Position numbers and translations under genes: made by a program. The notes under the pieces are model-generated. The model was given only the letters and a program-made list of their open reading frames with translations. It was not told the origin of the DNA and searched no databases. Of a DNA stretch of 5,091 nt, positions 1-5,091 are shown one piece after another (within the stretch, counting starts at the first letter, position 1; each line of letters opens with the position of its first letter). The DNA lies in NCBI GenBank assembly GCA_026995985.1, contig JALWNF010000097.1, positions 1 through 5,091 on the forward strand, written 5' to 3'. Origin of the DNA: Campylobacteraceae bacterium. Lineage in GTDB: Bacteria; Campylobacterota; Campylobacteria; Campylobacterales; Sulfurovaceae.

Positions 1-720
1 AAATGCTTTAGAGTTTGGATTTACTCTATCCTCTTTTGGAACACGAAGTAGACCAATATCATAAATAGACATAGAGTAGTATAGGTTATCAATCTCTTTA
101 GAGCTTAATCCATTGAGTTTTGCCATTATTTTAGCATACTCTCCAATTCTCTTTGAGGCATAAGTATCAATATTACTCTTTTCATGAGAGTTTTCATGAG
201 CAATATTCCCAAGCTTCTCTAAAAGCTTTTTTTGTGAACCTATAGCAATCTCTAAAGCCTCTTTTATATGAGATAGATTAGAAGAAGAGGAGGAGTCCTC
301 CTCTTCTATTTCATTTAAGAGTTCAGAGAATTTTTTAATACGTAGATGATTATAGACACGCAGTTTTAACTCTTCAGGGTTGAATGGTTTAGATATAAAA
401 TCATCTGCTCCCATCTGATAGGTTTTTCGTTTTTCTTCCTCTTTAGATGTAACAATAACAATAGGAATATCTTTATACTCTGCATTAGATTTTAGATACT
501 TTAGTGTTTCAAAACCATCCATCTTTGGCATCATTAAATCAAGTAAAATCAAATCTATAGCTTCAGTCTCTAAAAGTTTAAGAGCATCTTCACCATTATA
601 GGCTTGTAGTACATTTATTCTTTCATACTCATCAAAAACTGCACTTGCTAACTCTTGATTAAACTCATCATCATCAACATTTAAAATAAGTGTATCTTCA
701 AAACTTTCAAAATCTTTCAT
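1..720 (-). CDS. Response regulator: receiver plus degenerate HD-GYP-like domain (3' end missing)
   Basis: 240 codons are open from ATG at 718-720 to the window edge, so the C-terminus is missing. Residues 10-125 form a complete receiver: acidic cluster D16-D18, phospho-acceptor D61 (in LLDLMMPKMDG), T91 and K111 (in GADDFISKPF). A Glu/Ser-rich linker with five serines (143-147) follows, then from about 165 the start of an HD-GYP-like fold (LGNIAHENSHE, later KRIGEYAKIMAKL). Where the family has HDIGK, this protein has YDIGL (220-224). The first metal His, expected three residues before R191, is A188. So this half looks catalytically impaired, although the later GYP part is outside the window. 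The start is well supported: ATG abuts the kinase stop codon and has a strong Shine-Dalgarno sequence 5 bases upstream. It is probably a phosphorylation target of the upstream hybrid kinase. An RpfG-type cyclic-di-GMP phosphodiesterase is the family prototype, but activity is doubtful here. The receiver is certain; the output function is not. Confidence 0.9.
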   Translation of the reverse strand, partial: MKDFESFEDTLILNVDDDEFNQELASAVFDEYERINVLQAYNGEDALKLLETEAIDLILLDLMMPKMDGFETLKYLKSNAEYKDIPIVIVTSKEEEKRKTYQMGADDFISKPFNPEELKLRVYNHLRIKKFSELLNEIEEEDSSSSSNLSHIKEALEIAIGSQKKLLEKLGNIAHENSHEKSNIDTYASKRIGEYAKIMAKLNGLSSKEIDNLYYSMSIYDIGLLRVPKEDRVNPNSKAF

Positions 721-2790
721 CTATGCCTCCTCTGAGACAGACTCTAAAAGTAGAGATAGATGTTTCATTAATCTATTTTTACCATCAACAATTGAGATAA
801 AGTCACCCTTTTCTGCCTCTTTTTGTAAATCTCCTGCTAACTTAGCTAACTCTTTAATACCAATATTTGACAATACACCTTTAAGTGCATGGAAATCCTC
901 TACTAACTCTTTGACATCTTTATTTTCAACACTCTTTTCAACTCTATCAAAATAGGTTTTAATAGAAGAGAGTGCTTTTTGATATAGTTTATTGGCTACA
1001 GTATCGTTAAAGTTATTTTTTAGATGGTTAAGTGCTATATTTTTCATGCTTTTAGCATCAGTTATAGATAGCTCTTCTTCTTTCTCTTTATCTTTTGACT
1101 CCTTCTTTTCGTCTTTTTCTAAAGATGTAAACTCATTATTCAGTAGTTTAATAAGTTTGCTTTCTATATCTTTTTTCTCTAAAGGCTTTTCTATAAAGTC
1201 ATTCATACCAGACTCTTCAGCTGCTAATTTATCCTCTTTATATACATTGGCAGACATACATATAATAGGAATCTTTTTATCGAACTCTCTAATTTTCTTT
1301 GTTGCTTCAAGTCCATTCATAACAGGCATACGCATATCCATTAAAACAGCATCATAGGTATTGTTTTTGACCTTCTCTACTGCAATTAATCCATTTTCTG
1401 CTGTATCACAATCTATAGAGAAGAAGTTATTTAGCATCTCTTTTTCATACTCTCTATTTAAGTCAACATCTTCAACAATTAAGATATTTAATCCAGAGTA
1501 GTCTACCTCTTTATTGGACTCAAAGAACTCTTTTGAGTATACCTCTTCAATATATTTAATAAAACGTTGATGAGGAACAGGTTTATTAATCATCTTGTCA
1601 AAATCAGAGAAGTCTATATCATTTTCTCTATCAACTAATGCAACTAATTTAATATCTGGGTTAATTGCTCTTAATGTTCCTGCAATATCCATAGTATGAT
1701 TTTTAAAAATCTCAGTGTCAAAAATAGCCATATCATAAAAACGCCCTGATGCTACCATTTGAACTAATGAGGCTGTAACATCTCCATTTATAACATCATA
1801 ATTTTGAAAATTAACACCAAGATTTAAAAATTCTTTAGATACCTTTTCTACAAAAGTATCTCTATGAGCAAACATCATAATATTGGAGCCTTTTAGTGTC
1901 TTTCCAATCTCTTTTTTATTTGCTTTTTCAACAATGATTGTTACTTCAAATCTACTACCAACACCTTTTTTAGACTCAACTGTAATCTCCCCACCCATAA
2001 GATTAGAAATCTGTTGAGATATATATAGTCCTAGTCCTGTACCTTGAGTTTTATCTGTTGATTGGAATGGATTAAAGAGCTTATCTGCAACTTCATCAGG
2101 AATACCATCTCCTGTATCATCTACATTGGCAACTATTTTTACTTTATTGTTCTCTAGCTCCTCTATTTTTTTGACATAGAAACGGATTGAACCTTTTTTT
2201 GTAAACTTTGCAGCATTAGATAAGAGGTTAATGAAAATCTGTTTAATTCTTTTATCATCAGCATAAATAGTATACTCAAGCATAGGAATATCTACAATAA
2301 AATCAACATCTTTTGCTACACGTGAGCGAATAAGGTTGGCACAATCATTTAAAATATCATCTAACTCAACCTCTCTTGGAGAGATTTCAATCTTATTATC
2401 TCCGATTTTAGCAACATCAAGTAGGTCGCTAACTAAAGATAGTAGATGATTTGAACTTTGAATCATACTATCTAAATATCTCTTTTGTTTATTGTTAAGT
2501 GCAGTATCATTAAGAAGTTCACCATAGCCTAAAATAGCAGTTAGTGGTGTTCTTAGCTCGTGACTCACAGAGGCAATAAAGCGTTTTTCATTGCTTAATG
2601 ATGCCTCTAGTTCTGCATTAACTTTGGTTAAAAGGTGTGAGATGGTTAATTTATTTTCATTAGTAATTTTATATTTTCTATTTAATTTATGATACTTATT
2701 TTCAAATGCACGAATACGTTGAATGGTAATCTCTTTATCTTTAAAATCTGGTGCTAACTCTATAGCTTTAATTATATTTTCTACTAACAT
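721..2790 (-). CDS. Soluble hybrid histidine kinase (HisKA, HATPase, two receivers, HPt)
   Basis: This 689-residue protein is a multi-step phosphorelay kinase. Residues 1-70 are mostly charged and helical, probably coiled coil. There is no signal peptide, membrane segment, PAS, GAF or HAMP domain, so it should be cytosolic and depend on a partner for sensing. HisKA follows with H77 in SVSHELRTPL. The ATPase domain has an N box (N188, N192), G1 DTGDGIP (225-231), an F box (LFNPF, 238-242) and G2 GTGLGL (250-255). Residues 301-412 resemble a receiver with D358 and K403 but no N-terminal acidic pair. Residues 434-548 are an intact receiver (E440/D441, D485, S513, K535). A Lys/Glu-rich linker (about 555-575) leads to an HPt domain with H634 in FHALKG. 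Expected flow is H77 to D485 to H634 and then to a separate regulator. The FIST gene ends one base upstream. The architecture resembles NahK/BarA-type kinases, but the sensory input is absent. Purine-rich AGAGAGAGAAG precedes the ATG. Confidence 0.97.
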   Translation of the reverse strand: MLVENIIKAIELAPDFKDKEITIQRIRAFENKYHKLNRKYKITNENKLTISHLLTKVNAELEASLSNEKRFIASVSHELRTPLTAILGYGELLNDTALNNKQKRYLDSMIQSSNHLLSLVSDLLDVAKIGDNKIEISPREVELDDILNDCANLIRSRVAKDVDFIVDIPMLEYTIYADDKRIKQIFINLLSNAAKFTKKGSIRFYVKKIEELENNKVKIVANVDDTGDGIPDEVADKLFNPFQSTDKTQGTGLGLYISQQISNLMGGEITVESKKGVGSRFEVTIIVEKANKKEIGKTLKGSNIMMFAHRDTFVEKVSKEFLNLGVNFQNYDVINGDVTASLVQMVASGRFYDMAIFDTEIFKNHTMDIAGTLRAINPDIKLVALVDRENDIDFSDFDKMINKPVPHQRFIKYIEEVYSKEFFESNKEVDYSGLNILIVEDVDLNREYEKEMLNNFFSIDCDTAENGLIAVEKVKNNTYDAVLMDMRMPVMNGLEATKKIREFDKKIPIICMSANVYKEDKLAAEESGMNDFIEKPLEKKDIESKLIKLLNNEFTSLEKDEKKESKDKEKEEELSITDAKSMKNIALNHLKNNFNDTVANKLYQKALSSIKTYFDRVEKSVENKDVKELVEDFHALKGVLSNIGIKELAKLAGDLQKEAEKGDFISIVDGKNRLMKHLSLLLESVSEEA
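726..733 (-). promoter_or_regulatory. Strong ribosome binding site inside the kinase 3' end
   Basis: The minus strand reads AGAGGAGG, 5 bases before the ATG at 720. It lies within the last codons of the hybrid kinase (Ser-Glu-Glu-Ala), so the downstream regulator is translated from a site embedded in the upstream gene. This decides the start at 720 and suggests translational coupling. Confidence 0.8.
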
Positions 2791-2791
2791 A

Positions 2792-3928
2792 TTATCTTCT
2801 CTCTCTTAATAGTGCTGTTACAAATGTCTCATTATGAAAAGCATTTCCACCATTAGGAAATGCACCAATCTCTCCATATGCATAAAATCCAACTAATGGA
2901 ACTTGAGTAACTTTATAGATAGCTTCAATCTCTTCAATAGCATACTCCCCTAAAACTTGTTTTCGTGAACAACAAGGAAAGAGTAGTCCCACTTCTGGTT
3001 TAAAACCTTTATGTTTATTTAAAGTTTCATTAATACTCCTTTGTACATAAGGAATAATTGCTTTACCTTTAGCTGTAGATAGCCTAACTCGTGATTTCTC
3101 TTCAACATGCCCTGCAAAGACCAATGCTCCACTACTCTCTTCAATATCAAGAATAGCTCTATAGACAATTTGACCATCTTTTAGACGCACCTCTAAGGGG
3201 TACTCTATTCCTGTTTGAGGCATATCATCAGTGGTTACATTAAGGTATTTTTTATAGAAGTCAATAGCTGGTTTTCCATCTATTTCATAAACCATATTTT
3301 TATCAGCTTTAGTTACAATTCTCTCTTGACCAATACCTGTCCAGCCAAATGCTCTAGTTCCTATAATATCTATCTTCTCTAAATCTAGTACTAAAACAAT
3401 AATGCCATGAGAAGAGTAGTTCTCTTTTGAGAAGACAAAAGTATCTTTTAAAATCAAGTCATCTCCAGCAGCTCCTCCAAAAACATACTCTACTCCTGTA
3501 GAGACAATACCCTGAGAGTATCCATCATTGTCAAAATCAAGCCCAGATGTTACAGTTATAATAGCAGGATTAGAGTATTGCTCTTTTGCCCACTCTCCAA
3601 CACGTTTACCTATCTCATAGTATCTATCATCTTCTATTTGTAAAAGTCTTAGAGATATGGCAGTAGGGTCAATATCTAAAAGCATACAAACAATACTCTC
3701 TTCTCTCTCTTTTGCACCATGTTGTTTGTCTGCAAAAATTTCACCAGCTGTAGTTGAACCAAAAACTATAAATGGATAGTTGTTTAGTTCTATTACTAAT
3801 TTTCGAATATTATATTTAGGTGAAGTATATATAAATGCTATAGTTGGTTGAAAATCTTTTGTAATATTTTTATTTATCTTATTGGTTAAGTCGCTTATTG
3901 AGTAAGCGTTTATTATAATACTTTTCAT
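2792..3928 (-). CDS. FIST-domain (FIST_N + FIST_C) sensor protein, NosP-like candidate
   Basis: This 378-residue protein has both halves of the FIST family, a predicted intracellular ligand-sensing module. FIST_N (about 25-215) shows GSTTAGEI (57-64), VFGGAAGDD (149-157) and GWTGIG (195-200). FIST_C (about 220-370) starts at VYEIDGKPAIDFY, contains LLFPCCSRKQVLG (315-327) and ends with the signature VGFYAYGEIGAF (346-357) and FHNETFV (364-370). It has no membrane segment, signal peptide or extra domain, so it is a stand-alone soluble sensor at normal family length. It sits one base before a kinase that lacks its own sensor, so it very likely feeds that kinase. In Pseudomonas, Legionella and Vibrio, FIST proteins called NosP bind heme, sense nitric oxide and are encoded beside hybrid kinases. 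Whether this one binds heme cannot be read from sequence; His70, 174, 274, 306 and 365 are the candidate ligands. FIST domains have also been proposed to bind amino acids. The start has AAAGAGAG and AAAGA upstream. Confidence 0.95.
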   Translation of the reverse strand: MKSIIINAYSISDLTNKINKNITKDFQPTIAFIYTSPKYNIRKLVIELNNYPFIVFGSTTAGEIFADKQHGAKEREESIVCMLLDIDPTAISLRLLQIEDDRYYEIGKRVGEWAKEQYSNPAIITVTSGLDFDNDGYSQGIVSTGVEYVFGGAAGDDLILKDTFVFSKENYSSHGIIVLVLDLEKIDIIGTRAFGWTGIGQERIVTKADKNMVYEIDGKPAIDFYKKYLNVTTDDMPQTGIEYPLEVRLKDGQIVYRAILDIEESSGALVFAGHVEEKSRVRLSTAKGKAIIPYVQRSINETLNKHKGFKPEVGLLFPCCSRKQVLGEYAIEEIEAIYKVTQVPLVGFYAYGEIGAFPNGGNAFHNETFVTALLRERR

Positions 3929-3935
3929 TATATCT

Positions 3936-5066
3936 TTACTCTCTTTCTATTAAATTTTGTTTAATTATTTTCTCTCTTAGTTCAATAAAATACTCAAAGT
4001 GATTCAAAAAAAGCTTTGTAATCTTTGGATGAAACCGTTGAGCAATATTCTCCTCTAAAACTCCATAGACCTCTTGTGGTGTATGGAGTTTATTGTTTAA
4101 ATATGACTTTTGAGAAAGTAGTGCATTGAAACTTTCAACTAAAGAGACAATATAGGCTACATTATGAATCTCTTTTCCCTCTTTCTGTTTAGGAAATCCT
4201 GAACCATCAAAGTGCTCTTGAGATTGTAGTATTACTGTTTTTGCTACTTTAATAAAATTGGTCTCTATAGCAGAGTTTAACAGTTGATAACCTGTTAATA
4301 TAGAAGTAGTATAGGTCTCTTTATCTAAATCTGAAAAGTTAAAGGATAATGGTACTTTTTGACCTATAGAGAGAGTGCCAATTTCACGAATTAAAGTAGC
4401 ATAATAAATAGTATTAGCTTGTTGTTTATTGTATCCTATAATTAAGCTAAGAGCCTTAGATAGTAGTGCTACTATTTTAATATTATCTAAGTTTTGATTT
4501 TTTGATGCTAATATTTTTGCCATTGAATAAAAAATATTCTTTTGACTCTTTTCAATAGACTCTAAACTATAGCTTTTTTGTATATCTAGCTCTTTTGTTT
4601 CTTCTGATACTCTCTCTTTAGACTCTATAAGTGTTTTTTGAATCTGATTTTGTGATAATTCATGATATTTTTTCCTATATTGTGATTTCTCTATATGTGC
4701 ATATATTCTTGATTCAAGTTCAGATAGTTTAAAAGGTTTAGATATAAAGTCATCTGCTCCTAATGAGTATAGCTTATTCATCTCCTCTTCATCTGTAGTT
4801 ACAATAACCACAGGTATAAGGTCATATTTCACTTCATGTTTGATAGATTTTAATGTATCATACCCATCCATTATTGGCATATGCAAATCAAGAAGTATCA
4901 TATCTATATTATGTTTTTCTAAAACCTTTAATGCCTCCTTTCCATTTTCTGCTTCTATAAAATTTATATTTTCTCTTTTTCCCAACAAATTTATAACAAG
5001 TTGCCGATTAAAAGGGTCATCATCAACAATCAATAAATTGATATTACCTAGAAGATTCCACTTCAT
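3936..5066 (-). CDS. Response regulator with degenerate, probably non-catalytic HD-GYP domain
   Basis: This 376-residue protein is the first gene of the cluster in the window. Residues 8-125 form an intact receiver: D15-D17, phospho-acceptor D60 (in LLDLHMPIMDG), T90 and K110 (in GADDFISKPF). A charged helical linker (about 125-175) leads to an HD-GYP-like domain (about 176-360). The fold is recognisable from EHFDGSGFP (284-292), AYIVSLVESFNAL (304-316) and RFHPKITKLFL (344-354). The catalytic residues are lost: HDIGK is REIGT (227-231), the HHE motif is SQE (282-284), the later His is about S255, and the conserved Asp positions near the end are E311 and N314. It should therefore not hydrolyse cyclic-di-GMP and more likely acts as a phospho-controlled binding or allosteric partner, as described for HnoD of Shewanella. 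It is probably phosphorylated by the downstream hybrid kinase. The FIST start lies 7 bases past its stop. AAGGAA close upstream supports the start. Confidence 0.94.
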   Translation of the reverse strand: MKWNLLGNINLLIVDDDPFNRQLVINLLGKRENINFIEAENGKEALKVLEKHNIDMILLDLHMPIMDGYDTLKSIKHEVKYDLIPVVIVTTDEEEMNKLYSLGADDFISKPFKLSELESRIYAHIEKSQYRKKYHELSQNQIQKTLIESKERVSEETKELDIQKSYSLESIEKSQKNIFYSMAKILASKNQNLDNIKIVALLSKALSLIIGYNKQQANTIYYATLIREIGTLSIGQKVPLSFNFSDLDKETYTTSILTGYQLLNSAIETNFIKVAKTVILQSQEHFDGSGFPKQKEGKEIHNVAYIVSLVESFNALLSQKSYLNNKLHTPQEVYGVLEENIAQRFHPKITKLFLNHFEYFIELREKIIKQNLIERE

Positions 5067-5070
5067 ATAT

Positions 5071-5076
5071 TTCCTT
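5071..5076 (-). promoter_or_regulatory. Ribosome binding site of the first regulator
   Basis: The minus strand reads AAGGAA, 4 bases before the ATG at 5066 (5 bases counted from AAGGA). It is the best match to the anti-Shine-Dalgarno at this end and fixes the start at 5066. Only 25 bases upstream of the gene are visible, so no promoter or upstream gene can be judged. Confidence 0.75.
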
Positions 5077-5091
5077 GTTTAATAGTTGTAA

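Noticed and set aside
181..200. Short direct repeat TTCATGAG (181-188 and 193-200)
   Set aside because: It encodes the His-Glu pairs of AHENSHE in the second regulator. Two copies of 8 bases inside a coding region are not enough to call a regulatory or mobile repeat.
289..305. CT-rich/poly-Ser tract as a possible phase-variable repeat
   Set aside because: The five Ser codons are an imperfect mix of TCC, TCT and similar triplets in a linker. There is no long pure homopolymer or perfect unit repeat that would favour slippage.
992..1357. Plus-strand open frame of 121 codons
   Set aside because: It is antisense to the HPt, linker and second receiver of the hybrid kinase. Its translation is Ser/Phe/Leu-rich low-complexity sequence typical of the reverse of Lys/Glu-rich coding DNA.
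3987..4541. Annotation as an active RpfG-type cyclic-di-GMP phosphodiesterase
   Set aside because: The HD and HHE metal-binding motifs are replaced, so only the fold, not the activity, is supported.
4840..5082. Plus-strand open frame of 80 codons
   Set aside because: It is antisense to the receiver of the first regulator, with no recognisable domain. The minus-strand gene explains this DNA fully.
5067..5091. Possible promoter upstream of the first regulator
   Set aside because: Only 25 bases are visible and no -10/-35 pattern can be defended. The gene may itself be internal to a longer operon.

Overview
The window is AT-rich (about two thirds A+T by eye) and densely coding. All genes lie on the minus strand. 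The AGA- and ATA-rich codon use and the style of the signalling proteins suggest a Campylobacterota member, such as a Sulfurimonas, Sulfurovum or Arcobacter relative. This placement is an inference with modest confidence, because no taxonomic marker is present.

In the direction of transcription (high to low coordinates) there are four genes. (1) 5066-3936 is a response regulator with an N-terminal receiver and a C-terminal HD-GYP-like domain whose metal-binding residues are all replaced. (2) 3928-2792 is a FIST-domain sensor protein. (3) 2790-721 is a soluble hybrid histidine kinase with no recognisable sensory domain: coiled coil, HisKA, HATPase, degenerate receiver, intact receiver and HPt. 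(4) 720-1 is a second receiver plus HD-GYP-like regulator, cut by the window edge. The junctions are 7, 1 and 0 bases, so this is almost certainly one operon with coupled translation. No RNA gene, mobile element, CRISPR array, terminator or long intergenic stretch was seen. The only non-coding DNA is 25 bases at the high end plus the 7- and 1-base gaps.

The likely circuit is as follows. The FIST protein detects a small molecule and controls the sensor-less kinase. Phosphate passes from kinase His77 to receiver Asp485 to HPt His634, and then to Asp60 and/or Asp61 of the two flanking regulators. This layout recalls the NosP (FIST) and NahK (hybrid kinase) nitric-oxide pair of Pseudomonas and Legionella, and the degenerate HD-GYP regulator HnoD of the Shewanella NO/cyclic-di-GMP network. 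Two regulators with apparently inactive HD-GYP domains around one FIST/kinase pair is the most notable feature of the window.
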